In this document: piece after piece, positions 41,158 through 53,433 of the stretch
How the letters are laid out: each line of letters begins with the position of its first letter
How positions within the stretch are numbered: position 1 is the first letter of the stretch
From: an uncultured Oscillospiraceae bacterium
Lineage (GTDB): Bacteria > Bacillota > Clostridia > Oscillospirales > Oscillospiraceae
Length of the DNA: 64,000 bases
Direction of reading: 5' to 3'
Assembly: GCA_947589545.1 (NCBI GenBank)
Contig: CANQBA010000010.1
Span: 1 to 64,000, forward strand
Translations under genes and position numbers: made by a program
Notes under the pieces: generated by a model
The model's database searches: none
What the model was told of the DNA's origin: nothing
What the model saw: the letters and a program-made list of their open reading frames with translations, nothing else

Positions 41158-41898
41158 TCAGTTTTCCGTCACCAGCGCGGCCATATCGTAGAGCCCGGCG
41201 GGCTTGCCCACCAGGAACCGGGCGGCGGAGAGGGCCCCGTCGGCAAAGAGGGAGCGGTCGTGGGCCTCGTGCTTCAGTTCGATGGTCTGGCTGTCGGTGG
41301 AGACGCACACCACGTGGGTTCCCGGCAGGTTGCCCATGCGGACGGCCTGGATGCCGATCTCGTTTTTCTCCCGTTTGGCAAGGCCTGACCGGCCCGTATT
41401 CAGCACGGCGCCGGGGCGTACCTCCTGGATGGCGCGGCCCAGCATCAGGGCGGTGCCGGAGGGGGCGTCCAGCTTGCGGTTGTGGTGGGCCTCCACGATC
41501 TCGATATCCGCCTCCGGAAAGAGGGCGGCGGCCCGCTTTGCCAGCTCCGCCAGCAGGGCGATGCCGATGGACATATTGGCGGAGAAGAACACGGGGATCT
41601 TCTCCGCGGCGGCGTGGATGGCGGCCTTTTCCGCCTCGTCGTGGCCGGTGGTACACAGCACCAGGGGGGTGTTCTTCTGTACGCACCAGTCCAGCAGCGC
41701 CGGCGTCAGGGTGTGGTGGGAGAAGTCGATGACCACATCCGCCTTTTCCTTCACTTCCTCCAGGCGGCCGTATACGGCGCCGCCCTCGGAATAGACGTCC
41801 ACCCCGGCGGCCACGGCCATATCCCCGGCCTGCTCCACCCGGTTGACGACGATGCTCCCCATGCGCCCCAGGGCGCCGTAGACCAGTACGTTTATCAT
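41158..41898 (-). CDS. dapB: 4-hydroxy-tetrahydrodipicolinate reductase
   Basis: The 246-residue NAD(P)H-dependent reductase carries out the second step of the lysine/diaminopimelate branch. The Rossmann loop is GALGRMGS near the N-terminus and the family signature is EAHHNRKLDAPSGTA with the catalytic histidines and lysine. Its product also feeds dipicolinate made for spores. dapA lies 75 bp upstream in the same direction, so the pair forms an operon. Length is typical of DapB. Confidence 0.96.
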   Translation of the reverse strand: MINVLVYGALGRMGSIVVNRVEQAGDMAVAAGVDVYSEGGAVYGRLEEVKEKADVVIDFSHHTLTPALLDWCVQKNTPLVLCTTGHDEAEKAAIHAAAEKIPVFFSANMSIGIALLAELAKRAAALFPEADIEIVEAHHNRKLDAPSGTALMLGRAIQEVRPGAVLNTGRSGLAKREKNEIGIQAVRMGNLPGTHVVCVSTDSQTIELKHEAHDRSLFADGALSAARFLVGKPAGLYDMAALVTEN

Positions 41899-41972
41899 GC
41901 GGATCCTCCTGTGTACGCTTTACGCGACTCTTTTGTAATGATTTGTAATGAATTTTGTCTTTTTTCCGGCGG

Positions 41973-42857
41973 TCAAACCAGGCCGTGGGCGCGCATGAGC
42001 GCAACGAGCTTCGCCCGGTGCTCCGGCTCCATGGGGGTCAGGGGCAGGCGAAGGACGTCCTGAATGATGCCCATTTCCGCCAGGGCGGCCTTCACCGGGA
42101 TGGGGTTGACTTCGGAGAAAAGGGCGTCGATCAGCGCCTTATACCGGCACTGGAGCTCCGCCGCGCCACGGATATCGCCGGCGTCGAACTTCCGTACCAT
42201 CTCCACGGCCTGACGGGGCATGATGTTGGACAGCACCGAGATGCACCCGCTGCCGCCCATGGCCATCATGGGGACGGTGATGTCGTCGTTGCCGGACCAG
42301 ACGGCGAAGGCATCCCCGCACTTGGCGCGGATCTCCACCACCGTGGCCATATCGCCGGTGGCCTCCTTGATGCCCGCGATCCTGGGGTGCTTCGCCAGCT
42401 CCACGCAGGTGTCGGGCATGATCTTCATCCCCGTCCTGCCGGGGACGGAGTAGACGATCATGGGCAGGTCGGTGGCGTCGGCGATCTTATAAAAGCTCTG
42501 GACAAGGCCCTTCTGGGTGCACTTGTTGTAATAGGGCGTCACGCAAAGGAGGGCGTCCGCGCCCACCTTCCGGGCCTTTACGCTCATCTCCACGGCGTGG
42601 TCGGTGTAGTTGGAGCCGGTGCCGGCGATGACGGGGACGCGCCCCGCCACACGGTCCACGCAGTATTCGATGACGTCGATGTGCTCCTCGTCCGTCAGGG
42701 TAGGCGCCTCGCCGGTGGTGGCGCAGACGATCAGGGCGTCAACGCCGCCCTCCAGCTGAAAGTCCAGAAGCCGTGCCAGCGCGTCGTAGTCCACGCCGGT
42801 CTCGTTCATGGGCGTCACCAGCGCCGTGCCTATGCCTCTGAATATTTCCCTTTCCAT
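41973..42857 (-). CDS. dapA: 4-hydroxy-tetrahydrodipicolinate synthase
   Basis: A 294-residue aldolase that condenses pyruvate with aspartate semialdehyde. The Schiff-base lysine is in IAGIKEATGD, the catalytic tyrosine in MIVYSVPGRTG, and the TTGE motif binds pyruvate (ATTGEAPTL). An ATG six bases upstream lies too close to the GGAGG site, so the ATG at 42857 was chosen. First gene of dapA-dapB. The upstream gap contains repeat copy B. Confidence 0.96.
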   Translation of the reverse strand: MEREIFRGIGTALVTPMNETGVDYDALARLLDFQLEGGVDALIVCATTGEAPTLTDEEHIDVIEYCVDRVAGRVPVIAGTGSNYTDHAVEMSVKARKVGADALLCVTPYYNKCTQKGLVQSFYKIADATDLPMIVYSVPGRTGMKIMPDTCVELAKHPRIAGIKEATGDMATVVEIRAKCGDAFAVWSGNDDITVPMMAMGGSGCISVLSNIMPRQAVEMVRKFDAGDIRGAAELQCRYKALIDALFSEVNPIPVKAALAEMGIIQDVLRLPLTPMEPEHRAKLVALMRAHGLV

Positions 42858-42923
42858 GGTCATACCTCCAAAAGATTTTTTCCGATGACAGACGCGCTCA
42901 TAAGCCCGTCAGGGGTTTTTCAG

Positions 42924-43088
42924 CTTGTCAAAACTCAAATCTGATATTTTTCCCGGCGACATGCGCGTCGGGAAAAATCCCTTTTGTCGCACAAGCGTGC
43001 GCTCTGCGTGCGCGCAGGGCGACAGCAGGGTATTTTTTCTGAATTTCGCAAAATTCAGAAAAAAATACCCGCACGTTCCCCTTTCCAA
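42924..43088 (-). repeat. Dispersed structured intergenic repeat, copy B
   Basis: Inverted copy of the element at 29742-29904. Hairpins in plus coordinates: 43028-43070 (19/20-nt arms), 42986-43023 (GTCGC with GCGAC) and 42946-42978 (ATTTTTCCCG with its complement). Where it differs from copy A in the stems, the partner base also changes. It lies between the rnhA stop and the dapA start. Confidence 0.8.
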
Positions 43089-43096
43089 AAAGCCTG

Positions 43097-43532
43097 TTAA
43101 GGCTTTTTGGAAAATCTGTCCCGTTCCGCCACCGCCAGCGCGTCGCAGCGGTTGTTCAGGTCGTTTTCGGCGTGGCCCTTCACCCAGCGGAAGGTCACGG
43201 CGTGGGCGGTCAGGAGCTTATCCAGCCGCTGCCAGAGCTCCGGGTTTTTCAGCTCCCCGTCACGGCGCCGCCAGCCTCTGGCCTTCCAGGCGCGCAGCCA
43301 GCCCTGGTTGACGGCTCTTTCAATATATTGCGAGTCGGTGTAAAGTGTCACCTCACAGGGCCGCTTCAAAAGCTCCAGGGCGTTGATGACGGCCAGCAGC
43401 TCCATCCGGTTGTTGGTGGTGGACGCCTCGCCGCCGGAGATCTCCTTCCTGTGCTCCCCGGACAGGAGCACCGCCGCCCAGCCGCCGGGGCCGGGATTGC
43501 CGGAGCAGGCCCCGTCGGTGTATACGGTGACC

Positions 43533-43540
<8 letters not shown>
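43097..43540 (-). CDS. rnhA: Ribonuclease HI
   Basis: A 147-residue nuclease that cuts RNA in RNA-DNA hybrids. The four acidic residues of the active site are all visible: [29 protein letters not shown] and NRCDALA, together with the WVKGH basic-protrusion motif. Length equals E. coli RNase HI. Its start overlaps the end of gyrA by eight bases, which suggests translational coupling at the end of the origin cluster. A small hairpin overlaps its stop codon. Confidence 0.95.
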
Positions 43541-46088
<2,548 letters not shown>

Positions 46089-46133
46089 ACAACAATAACC
46101 TCGTAACCGTTCTTAAGCGTCGCGGAGCCCGCT

Positions 46134-48083
46134 TTAATAGTCCAGATTCACCGCGTACTGGGCGTTTTCCTCAATCCACGCCTTCCGGGGCTCCACCTCC
46201 TCGCCCATGAGGACGGTGAAGATCTGATCCGCCGCCACGGCGTCGTCCAGGGTGATGCGCCGGAGGGTGCGCTTCTCCGGATCCATGGTAGTCTCCCACA
46301 GCTCGTGGGGATCCATCTCGCCCAGGCCCTTATAGCGGCTGATATCCACCTTGGCGTTGGGGTTGTCGCCCCGCATCTCAGCGGAGATCTGATCGCGCTC
46401 AGGGTCGGAATAGGCCACCCGCTGCTGCTTGCCCCGGGTCAGCTTATAGAGAGGCGGCACGGCGGAGTATACGTAGCCGTTTTCGATGAGGGGCCGCATA
46501 TAGCGGAAGAAGAAGGTCAACAGAAGCGTGCGGATATGGGCGCCGTCCACATCGGCATCGGCCATGATGATGATCTTGTGATAGCGCAGCTTATCGATAT
46601 TGAACTCCTCCCCGATGCCGGCCCCCAGGGCCACGATCAGGGGATAGAGCTTGTCGTTGCCGTAGATTTTGTCCGCCCGGGCCTTCTCCACGTTGAGCAT
46701 CTTGCCCCACATGGCCAGGATGGCCTGGAAGCGGGAATCCCGCCCCTGGATGGCGGAGCCCGCGGCGGAGTCGCCCTCCACGATGTAAATCTCGCAAAGG
46801 CTGGGATCCCGCTCGTTGCAGTCCTGGAGCTTATCCGGCATCTGGCCGGACTCCAGCCCCGTCTTTCTCCGCACGGATTCCCTGGCCTTCTTGGCGGCCT
46901 CCCGGGCCCGGTTGGCGGTGAGGGCCTTTTCCACCACCATCTTCCCGAAGGCGGGATTCTCCTCCAGATAGATCTCCAGCTGCTCGGAAACGATGGAGTC
47001 CACTAGAGAGCGGATATCGGCGTTGCCCAGCTTTGCCTTGGTCTGGCCCTCGAACTGGGCGTTGGTGAGCTTCACGGAGATGACGGCGGTGAGGCCCTCC
47101 CGGCAGTCCTCGCCGGAGAGCTTATCGTCGCCCTTCAGCTGTCCCACCTTGGCCGCGTATGCGTTGAGCACCCGCGTCAGGGCCGTTTTGAAGCCCGTCT
47201 CGTGCATGCCGCCCTCGGGGGTATGGATGTTGTTGGCGAAGGAGACGAGCATCTCGTTGTAGCCGTCGTTATACTGGAAAGCGATTTCGGCGATGGAGTC
47301 CTCCTTGCCGCCGGACATGTAGACCACGTCCTCGGAGAGGGGCGTTTTGTGCTGATTGAGATACTCCACAAACTCACGGATGCCGCCCTCATAGTGCATG
47401 TCGTCAAAGACAGGCTCCTCGCCCCGGTCGTCCTCGATGCGGATCCGAAGGCCTGCGTTGAGGAACGCCTGCTCCTGCATACGCTTGTGTAGGATCTCGT
47501 AGTCGTAGACGGTATCGTCGAACATCTCGGGGTCGGGCTTGAAGGTGACGGTTGTGCCGGTGCGGTCGGTGGTTCCCACCACGGTGATGGGCTCGGTGAT
47601 GTCGCCCCGGGAGAACTTCATCTCGTAAATCTTCCCGTCCTTGTGAACCTGGACCTCCAGCCACTCGGATAGGGCGTTGACCACGCTGGCGCCCACGCCG
47701 TGGAGGCCGCCGGAGACCTTATAGCCGCCGCCGCCGAATTTTCCGCCGGCGTGGAGGACGGTGAAGACCACCTCCAGTGCGCTTTTGCCCGTCTGCTGCT
47801 GGATGTCCACGGGGATGCCGCGCCCGTTGTCCACCACGGTGATGGTGTCGCCCGGGTTGATGGTCACCTTGATGTGGTCGCAGTAGCCGGCCAGCGCCTC
47901 GTCGATGGCGTTGTCCACGATCTCGTAGACCAGATGGTGAAGACCGGAGGAGCTGGTGGAGCCGATGTACATGCCCGGCCGCTTTCGGACGGCCTCAAGA
48001 CCCTCCAGCACCTGGATTTGACTGGCGTCGTACTCCTCGGTGATCTTGCCTGTGATGCCTGTGGCTTCGGTGAGTTCTGCCAT
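46134..48083 (-). CDS. gyrB: DNA gyrase subunit B
   Basis: A 649-residue ATPase subunit with a GHKL domain ([40 protein letters not shown]), a transducer and a TOPRIM domain ([14 protein letters not shown] and [15 protein letters not shown], which bind magnesium). The [11 protein letters not shown] to [10 protein letters not shown] region near the C-terminus completes the fold. Length is that of Gram-positive GyrB without the proteobacterial insert. It lies with gyrA in the order expected beside dnaA. Confidence 0.97.
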   Translation of the reverse strand: MAELTEATGITGKITEEYDASQIQVLEGLEAVRKRPGMYIGSTSSSGLHHLVYEIVDNAIDEALAGYCDHIKVTINPGDTITVVDNGRGIPVDIQQQTGKSALEVVFTVLHAGGKFGGGGYKVSGGLHGVGASVVNALSEWLEVQVHKDGKIYEMKFSRGDITEPITVVGTTDRTGTTVTFKPDPEMFDDTVYDYEILHKRMQEQAFLNAGLRIRIEDDRGEEPVFDDMHYEGGIREFVEYLNQHKTPLSEDVVYMSGGKEDSIAEIAFQYNDGYNEMLVSFANNIHTPEGGMHETGFKTALTRVLNAYAAKVGQLKGDDKLSGEDCREGLTAVISVKLTNAQFEGQTKAKLGNADIRSLVDSIVSEQLEIYLEENPAFGKMVVEKALTANRAREAAKKARESVRRKTGLESGQMPDKLQDCNERDPSLCEIYIVEGDSAAGSAIQGRDSRFQAILAMWGKMLNVEKARADKIYGNDKLYPLIVALGAGIGEEFNIDKLRYHKIIIMADADVDGAHIRTLLLTFFFRYMRPLIENGYVYSAVPPLYKLTRGKQQRVAYSDPERDQISAEMRGDNPNAKVDISRYKGLGEMDPHELWETTMDPEKRTLRRITLDDAVAADQIFTVLMGEEVEPRKAWIEENAQYAVNLDY

Positions 48084-48115
48084 GGAAATATTGCCTCCAA
48101 AGAAATGATCAAAAA

Positions 48116-48541
48116 TCAGTTATCCAGTTCGTCGGGATCGAAATCCCCCTCGTTGTCGGGATCGTCAAAGGGATTATTGCCCATGACCTCCATGGGACGG
48201 ATGCGGCGCCTGTCCTTGGCCGCCTCCACGGCCTTGTGGATCAGCTCCTTGACCTCACGGGGATTTTTCACGTTCTCGATCTCCAGAAGGGGACAGGAGG
48301 CGTCGGAGGAGTAGATACACACGGTGCCTACGCCCATCATCCGCTGGCCCAGGGTCATTTTAAGGTCGATATCCCGGATCCTGTAGAGCAGAACCTCCTC
48401 GCTTTTTAAATTCAGGAGCCCCTTTTCCAGGAAAATCCTGTCCTCGGACAGGCTGTACTTGGTAAAGGTCAGGGGCATACCCAGGACGCGCTTTCTGTCC
48501 TGCCATGTCTTTTCGATGGGATCCATTTTGATTTTAGCCAT
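48116..48541 (-). CDS. Bacterial PH-domain protein
   Basis: A 141-residue protein with a YdbS/YdbT-like bacterial pleckstrin-homology domain ([47 protein letters not shown], then [18 protein letters not shown]). The C-terminal 30 residues are acidic and Asn-rich. No membrane segment is present. It sits between remB and gyrB, an arrangement found in several Clostridia, which suggests a housekeeping role, but none is known. Confidence 0.8.
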   Translation of the reverse strand: MAKIKMDPIEKTWQDRKRVLGMPLTFTKYSLSEDRIFLEKGLLNLKSEEVLLYRIRDIDLKMTLGQRMMGVGTVCIYSSDASCPLLEIENVKNPREVKELIHKAVEAAKDRRRIRPMEVMGNNPFDDPDNEGDFDPDELDN

Positions 48542-48559
48542 AAAAATGCCTCCTTATAG

Positions 48560-48820
48560 TCAGATAAATTCCTCGTCCGCCGCCCGCTTGAAGAGGGTCT
48601 GGGAGGAGAGCTGTGTCAGATAGACCTTCTGCCTTCCCTGCTCGCCGGTGACGACGAAGGCCTTGGGCAGGTCGTCCGCCACGGTCTCGGTGTTCCCCTC
48701 CCGCTGGGCGCGGTTCAAAAATTCCCGGGTGATTTTGGAGGTGGAGGTATTGTCCAGGTCAAAGAGGCCGATGAGGGTCTTCTCCCGGATCACACAGTCC
48801 TGGCCCAAATAGAGATACAC
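48560..48820 (-). CDS. remB: Extracellular matrix regulator RemB (DUF370)
   Basis: An 86-residue DUF370 protein (MYLYLGQDCVIREKTLIGLF, TREFLNRAQREG, KAFVVTGEQGRQKVYLTQLSS). In B. subtilis, RemB (YaaB) lies between recF and gyrB, the same place as here, and belongs to a pair of DNA-binding proteins that activate biofilm matrix genes. Whether this copy regulates matrix genes is not shown by the sequence. It follows recF by about 30 bp. Confidence 0.9.
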   Translation of the reverse strand: MYLYLGQDCVIREKTLIGLFDLDNTSTSKITREFLNRAQREGNTETVADDLPKAFVVTGEQGRQKVYLTQLSSQTLFKRAADEEFI

Positions 48821-48850
48821 GTTCTTTCCTCCGGTTTTCTGGGCGCGCCG

Positions 48851-49951
48851 TCAGACGATGGCCCCGTTTTCCACGGTCAGCACCCGGCCGCCTGTGCGGG
48901 CGGCGATCTTTTCGTCCTCACAGCAGGTGATGAACACCTGGCCGCCGCCGATGCGGTTCAAAATAAAGTCCTGCCGCGTCTCGTCCAGCTCCGACAGCAC
49001 GTCGTCCAGCAGAAGCAGCGGGTACTCGCCCCGGGCTTTTCTGTGCAGCTCCAGCTCCGCAAGCTTTATAGACAGGGCCGCCGTGCGGGCCTGCCCCTGG
49101 GAGGCGAAGGCCCTGGCGGGGGCGCCGTTGATCTCAATTTCCAGATCGTCCTTGTGGGCGCCGGTGAGACACAGGCCGGAGGCCAGCTCCGCCTCCCGGT
49201 GGCGCCGCTGGTGCTCCAGGATCATTGGCAGAAGCTCGGCCACGGGGCGGGTGGGGTCGTCTATCGTCTTCACGGTGGCGTAGCGTACGGACAACTCCTC
49301 GCCGCCGGAAAATTCCCCGTGGATGCGCCCGCACTCCGGGGCCAGGGCCTTTATAAACAGGGCCCGCATGTGGATGAGCTCGGCGCTCATCCGGGCCAGA
49401 CGGACGTCGTACTCGTCTAAAAGGGGCAGGAGGGAGGGCTTTTCCTCATAGTCCCGCAGGATCCTGGTCTTCCCCTCGTAGGCTTTGTTGAATTCGTTCA
49501 GCGCCGCGGCGTAGCGGGGACGCAGCTGGCTGATGCAGTTGTCCATGAGCCGGCGGCGCTCCGCCGCCCCGCCCCGGATAAGCTCCAGATTCTCCGGGCA
49601 GAACAGCACAGCGGAGAAAAAGCCGGAGAAGGACTGGGCGGTCTTCTGTTTGACGCCGTTGACCGTCATCTCCCGCCGGCGGCCCCGGCGGAGCAGAAGC
49701 TCCAGCTTATGCGTCCGCCCGTCGCTGAAACCCTCCGCGAAGAGCCGCGCCTCCTCCTCCTGAAAGCCCAAAAGCTCCCTGTCCGACCGGGCGCGGAAGC
49801 TCCTGCCGGTGCAGAGCACATAGATGGCCTCCAGTAGATTCGTCTTCCCCTGGGCGTTGAGGCCGGAGATGACGTTGATCTCCCTGGAAAAAGCGGCGGC
49901 GGAGTCGGCGTAGTTGCGAAAGCCCCGCAGCTCCACACGGTCTAAATACAT
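48851..49951 (-). CDS. recF: DNA replication and repair protein RecF
   Basis: A 366-residue SMC-like ATPase that helps load RecA at gaps. Walker A is [15 protein letters not shown], the signature region [19 protein letters not shown] and Walker [13 protein letters not shown] are present, and the [15 protein letters not shown] start is typical. It overlaps the end of the S4-domain gene by ten bases, giving the conserved dnaN-S4-recF linkage. Confidence 0.95.
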   Translation of the reverse strand: MYLDRVELRGFRNYADSAAAFSREINVISGLNAQGKTNLLEAIYVLCTGRSFRARSDRELLGFQEEEARLFAEGFSDGRTHKLELLLRRGRRREMTVNGVKQKTAQSFSGFFSAVLFCPENLELIRGGAAERRRLMDNCISQLRPRYAAALNEFNKAYEGKTRILRDYEEKPSLLPLLDEYDVRLARMSAELIHMRALFIKALAPECGRIHGEFSGGEELSVRYATVKTIDDPTRPVAELLPMILEHQRRHREAELASGLCLTGAHKDDLEIEINGAPARAFASQGQARTAALSIKLAELELHRKARGEYPLLLLDDVLSELDETRQDFILNRIGGGQVFITCCEDEKIAARTGGRVLTVENGAIV

Positions 49952-50202
49952 GGCGCCTCCGTGACCTGGAAGACCTGGCCCTCCAGCTCCACTCTGTCGC
50001 CGGGGCGAAGCTTTTTGCCCCGCTGGGTACAGACCTGGCCGTTGACCGTCACCGCCCCATCGGCCACAAGGCTCTTGGCCATACCGCCGGACTCCACGGC
50101 GTTGGCAAGCTTCAGAAAGGAGTCCAGCTTAATGAATTCCGTAGTAATAGGAACGTCCTCCGCCGGGGGACGTCTCAGTCTTGCTTTGACCTTAACCCTC
50201 AT
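49942..50202 (-). CDS. S4-domain RNA-binding protein (YaaA type)
   Basis: An 86-residue protein with an S4 RNA-binding fold ([46 protein letters not shown]). In Firmicutes, a gene of this kind (yaaA/rlbA in B. subtilis) lies between dnaN and recF and has been linked to ribosome assembly. The N-terminus has a basic stretch before the S4 core. It overlaps dnaN by 11 bases and recF by 10, so all three are translationally coupled. Confidence 0.9.
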   Translation of the reverse strand: MRVKVKARLRRPPAEDVPITTEFIKLDSFLKLANAVESGGMAKSLVADGAVTVNGQVCTQRGKKLRPGDRVELEGQVFQVTEAPCI

Positions 50203-51307
50203 TTGATCTCAGCCTCACGGGAAGGATCATATAGAGAAAGTTTTTCTCCCCTTCGGCGGGGACGATGACGCAGGGGGAGACGCTGGTAGACAGCTGGAAG
50301 AGAATGTTGTCCGCCGGAGCGGCCTTGAGCGCGTCCAGGATGTAGCGGTTGTTGAAGCCGATCTCCAACCCCTCGCCGTCCCCGTCTACGGCGCACTCGT
50401 CGGATGCCTTGCCCAGGGTGGTGGCGGTGGAGACGCGCAGCTTGCCGCCGGTGAACTCGCACCGGACGGGGCTCTTGAATTTGTCGCTGATGATCAGGGA
50501 GACGCGTTCCACGGTGTCGATGACGTCCCGGCGGTTGGCGCCGATGCTGTATTTGCCCGTTTGGGGGATGGAGTTGCGGTAATTCATGAATTCGCCCTCC
50601 AGCCGGCGGGCGATGAGCAGATTGCTGCCCAGGGTGAACATCACGTGGGAGGTGCCCAGGGTGATTTTTACCGGCTCGTCGGAATCCCCCGCGATGCGCT
50701 CCACCTCGGTGAGGGCGGCGCCAGGGACTACGAAGGAGATCTTGCCCACTTCGGTCTTGGCCACTCGCTCCCGCCGCAGAGCCAGCCGAAAGCCGTCTAC
50801 GGCCACCACGGTGAGAATGTCGTTGTTCACCTCGAAGAGAGCGCCGGTGTAGATGGGCCGGGCCTCGTTGTCCATGACGGCGAAGTTGGTCTCGGCGATC
50901 ATGGATTTGATGTCCCTCTCCTTCATATAGATGGAATTTTGGTAGTCCGTCACCGGCAGCTCGGGGTATTCGTCGGAGGAGAGGCCTGACAGGTTGTACT
51001 CGCTCATGGCGCAGCGGATGTTGACCATGTTCTTCTCGTTGACAGAGACGTACACCACATCGTCGGGGAGACGGCGGATGATATCGCCGAAAAGCCGGGC
51101 GTTGATGACGACGGCTCCCGGCTCCGTCACGTCGGCGGCGACGGTGGAGCGGATGCCTGTTTTCTGATTGTAGCCCCAGACGGTCAGATCCGAAGCGGCC
51201 TCGATCAGCAAGCCCTCCATGCTGGGTACCGCGCTCTTGGTGGCCGCGGCCCGGGAGGCGATGGTCACGGCGTTAGCAAGCAGATCCTTCTCACAGGAAA
51301 ATTTCAT
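50192..51307 (-). CDS. dnaN: DNA polymerase III beta subunit (sliding clamp)
   Basis: A 371-residue clamp made of three topologically equal domains; recognisable parts are [20 protein letters not shown] at the start, [12 protein letters not shown] and the terminal MILPVRL. It encircles DNA and holds polymerase III in place. The frame stays open far into the dnaA-dnaN spacer, but the ATG at 51307 has AAGGAGG and matches the family N-terminus. It follows dnaA by 260 bp, and this spacer is the best oriC candidate. Confidence 0.96.
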   Translation of the reverse strand: MKFSCEKDLLANAVTIASRAAATKSAVPSMEGLLIEAASDLTVWGYNQKTGIRSTVAADVTEPGAVVINARLFGDIIRRLPDDVVYVSVNEKNMVNIRCAMSEYNLSGLSSDEYPELPVTDYQNSIYMKERDIKSMIAETNFAVMDNEARPIYTGALFEVNNDILTVVAVDGFRLALRRERVAKTEVGKISFVVPGAALTEVERIAGDSDEPVKITLGTSHVMFTLGSNLLIARRLEGEFMNYRNSIPQTGKYSIGANRRDVIDTVERVSLIISDKFKSPVRCEFTGGKLRVSTATTLGKASDECAVDGDGEGLEIGFNNRYILDALKAAPADNILFQLSTSVSPCVIVPAEGEKNFLYMILPVRLRSNEG

Positions 51308-51567
51308 TGTCCGTTCCTCCTTGAGTGGTAATGAAAAAATGTGGTATGAAATACAGAAAGACAGAATATATTTTTTCTTAGCAGCAGTCGCCGTAGTACG
51401 GGGGATTTTGTGGAAAGCGGCGAAAACCGGTCTGAAAAGCGGAAAAAGCGGAAAGATACGGTTGTGGGAAAACGGGACGGTTTTAAACAGAAAAAAGAGA
51501 AGGGAAAGGTTTTCAACAGAAGAGAGAAAAAGAAAACTGTGGAAACAGGGGGAAACTGTTGAAAGCG
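51308..51567. other. Candidate replication origin (oriC) in the dnaA-dnaN spacer
   Basis: The 260-bp spacer has at least five near-matches to the DnaA box TTATCCACA (read on either strand): TGTGGAAAG 51409-51417, TGTGGGAAA 51463-51471, TTTTCAACA 51510-51518, TGTGGAAAC 51538-51546 and TGTTGAAAG 51557-51565. An AT-rich run (about 51363-51380) could be the unwinding element. None is a perfect box. The location between dnaA and dnaN is the standard Firmicutes place for the unwinding half of the origin. Confidence 0.7.
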
Positions 51568-52875
51568 TCACAGATTATGGGCGTTGATGTTGGAGGTGAT
51601 GTCCTTCACCTGCTGGGCAAACTCGCTGTCGGCCTCCATGTTCTTTTCTATCTTCTGGATGCTGGACAGGACGGTGGTGTGATCCCGGCCCTCAAAGATG
51701 GCGCCGATGTCCTGCAGGGACAGATTCGTGAGCTTGCGGATCTCATACATGGCGATCTGCCGCGCCAGGGCGGTGTTGCGCGTCCGGCGCTGGCCCTTCA
51801 GATCCTCCGGGGACAGGGAGTAATATTTGGCCGTCTCCCGGATGATGTCCTCCGGGGTGGGCACATAGGCGGACTTCTGGCGAAACATATCCTTCAGAAG
51901 CTTTGCCACCTCGGAGACGGTCAGCTGGACGTTCATCAGGTCGCTCTGGGCCCGGATCTTCAAAACCGCGCCCTCCAGCTGGCGGACGTTGGAGGTCATA
52001 TTTTCGGCGATATAGTTGACTACCTCGCTGGAGAGGGCCAGCCCCAGGGACATGGATTTATTCCGCACGATGGCGGCCCGGGTCTCAAAATCCGGCGGCT
52101 GGATGTCCGCCTGCAGGCCCATGCCGAGCCTGGATTGCAGGCGCTCCGTCAGGTTGGGCATATCGGAGGGCGGCCGGTCGGAGGTGAAGACCATCTGCTT
52201 TTTGGCTTCGTAGAGGGTGTTAAAGGTGTGGAACATCTCGTCCTGAGTGGACGCCTTGCCGGCCACGATCTGGATGTCGTCGATGAGCAGAAAGTCGGCG
52301 CTGCGGTATTTCTCCCGGAATTCCACGTTCTTGCCGGTCTGGATGGCGGCGATGAGCTCGTTCATGAAGTCCTCGCCCCGGACAAAGACCACGTAATATT
52401 CCGGATGCCGGAGCATGACTTCGTGACGGATGGCGTAGAGAAGGTGGGTCTTGCCAAGCCCTGAGTCCCCGTAGATAAAGAGGGGGTTGTAGCTGCGAGT
52501 CTCCCCCTTGGCTACGGCGAGGCTGGCGGCGTGGGCGAACTTGTTGGAGGGGCCCACCACGAAGCGCTCGAAGGTGTATTCCTCGGAATCCGCCTCGCCG
52601 GCGGTTTTAGTCTCCTGCTCCCGTGCGCTCTCCTCCCCCACCAGCGTGACCTCCATATCCCCGGAGAAGATCTGACTCAGGGCGGCCTTCAGCGGCTCCA
52701 TGAACCGGGCGAAGATGATGCTGCGCTTGAATTCCGAGGGGACGCAGAGCGTCAGGCCGGCCTCGGAAAAGCCCACGGGCCGGCAGTCGCCAAACCAGGT
52801 GCTGATGGCCACGGAGGTGAGCTCCTGCCCCATCAATTCCAGGACGCCCGCCCATATTTCGTCTAATGAGTTCAT
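51568..52875 (-). CDS. dnaA: Chromosomal replication initiator DnaA
   Basis: A 435-residue initiator with domain I (residues 1-75), a short linker, an AAA+ domain III with Walker A GDSGLGKT (136-143) and Walker B FLLIDDIQ, the sensor and RLQSRLGMGLQADIQPPD region, and domain IV with the DNA-binding signature GQRRTRNTALARQIAMYEIR and DHTTVLSSIQKIE. It starts the leftward replication cluster. A sigma-A promoter is about 80 bp upstream. The rpmH-rnpA-yidC block often found upstream of dnaA is absent here. Confidence 0.98.
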   Translation of the reverse strand: MNSLDEIWAGVLELMGQELTSVAISTWFGDCRPVGFSEAGLTLCVPSEFKRSIIFARFMEPLKAALSQIFSGDMEVTLVGEESAREQETKTAGEADSEEYTFERFVVGPSNKFAHAASLAVAKGETRSYNPLFIYGDSGLGKTHLLYAIRHEVMLRHPEYYVVFVRGEDFMNELIAAIQTGKNVEFREKYRSADFLLIDDIQIVAGKASTQDEMFHTFNTLYEAKKQMVFTSDRPPSDMPNLTERLQSRLGMGLQADIQPPDFETRAAIVRNKSMSLGLALSSEVVNYIAENMTSNVRQLEGAVLKIRAQSDLMNVQLTVSEVAKLLKDMFRQKSAYVPTPEDIIRETAKYYSLSPEDLKGQRRTRNTALARQIAMYEIRKLTNLSLQDIGAIFEGRDHTTVLSSIQKIEKNMEADSEFAQQVKDITSNINAHNL

Positions 52876-52955
52876 ATCTCTTCCAACCTTTCTCGCCGTT
52901 TCCCCCGCCCCGCGGGGCCAAAATGGCGATTTCCCGGCATCATACAGTAACCTCT

Positions 52956-52984
52956 ATTATAGCAAAAAACAGCCCGGATTGCAA
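52956..52984 (-). promoter_or_regulatory. Sigma-A promoter of dnaA
   Basis: On the minus strand TTGCAA (52979-52984), 17 bp and TATAAT (52956-52961), about 80 bp before the dnaA ATG. Confidence 0.75.
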
Positions 52985-53151
52985 GCTTATTTAACAAATA
53001 CAATGGGCAAAATCCGAATTTGTGGGGGAAAAGAAAAACCCCGGCGGCGGGGAGGTTGGGATCAAACGCGCCGGGAGGAAAATATTGATCCAATCAGGGC
53101 CAGCACGGTCAATATTCAAGGAAATGCTCCCTTTTTTTGTTCCTGCCGGTA

Positions 53152-53212
53152 AGGTTTACTTGACACACGGCACAAACTGTGATATACCTGTGATGTCAGG
53201 TTAACTTGACAT
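53152..53212 (+). promoter_or_regulatory. Promoter and repeated operator of the small XRE gene
   Basis: TTGACA (53160-53165), 17 bp and TATACC (53183-53188). A 15-bp direct repeat, AGGTTWACTTGACAY, occurs at 53152-53166 over the -35 box and at 53198-53212 just past the start site, 46 bp apart. This is the pattern expected of autorepression by the XRE protein. Confidence 0.65.
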
Positions 53213-53226
53213 AAGGAGGGCATGCT

Positions 53227-53433
53227 TTGAAAAACAGACTAAAAGAGATGCGTGAGGCCACTGGACTGACACAAAAGGAGGTAGGAGAGAAGGTGGGGGT
53301 TTCAAGACAGGCAATCAACGCCATAGAAACGGGAAAATATGATCCCTCTATTTGGCTGGCGTATGATCTTGCCAGACTATTCGGCTCCAGCATTGAAAAT
53401 TTTTTTGATTTTGAAGGGAGCGAAAGAAAATGA
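53227..53433 (+). CDS. Small XRE-family regulator
   Basis: A 68-residue helix-turn-helix protein (NRLKEMREATGLTQKEVGEK, GVSRQAINAIETGKYDPS) of the short Cro/YozG-like type. Translation begins at a TTG, supported by AAGGAGGG six bases upstream and by the usual MKNRLKE start of the family. Its stop overlaps the following membrane-protein gene by four bases. Such pairs, regulator plus small membrane protein, are common in Firmicutes, and the regulator usually represses its own operon. Confidence 0.88.
   Translation: MKNRLKEMREATGLTQKEVGEKVGVSRQAINAIETGKYDPSIWLAYDLARLFGSSIENFFDFEGSERK

Larger units (their letters stand above)
52876..53226. other. Gap upstream of dnaA with its promoter; no rpmH
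   Basis: The 350-bp gap between dnaA and the divergent XRE gene contains the dnaA promoter, a TTTTTTT tract at about 53132-53138, the XRE promoter and its repeats. No clear DnaA-box cluster and no gene were found. Confidence 0.6.

Noticed and set aside
40960..41388. 142-codon plus-strand frame
   Set aside because: Antisense to the acyltransferase start and dapB; no motif.
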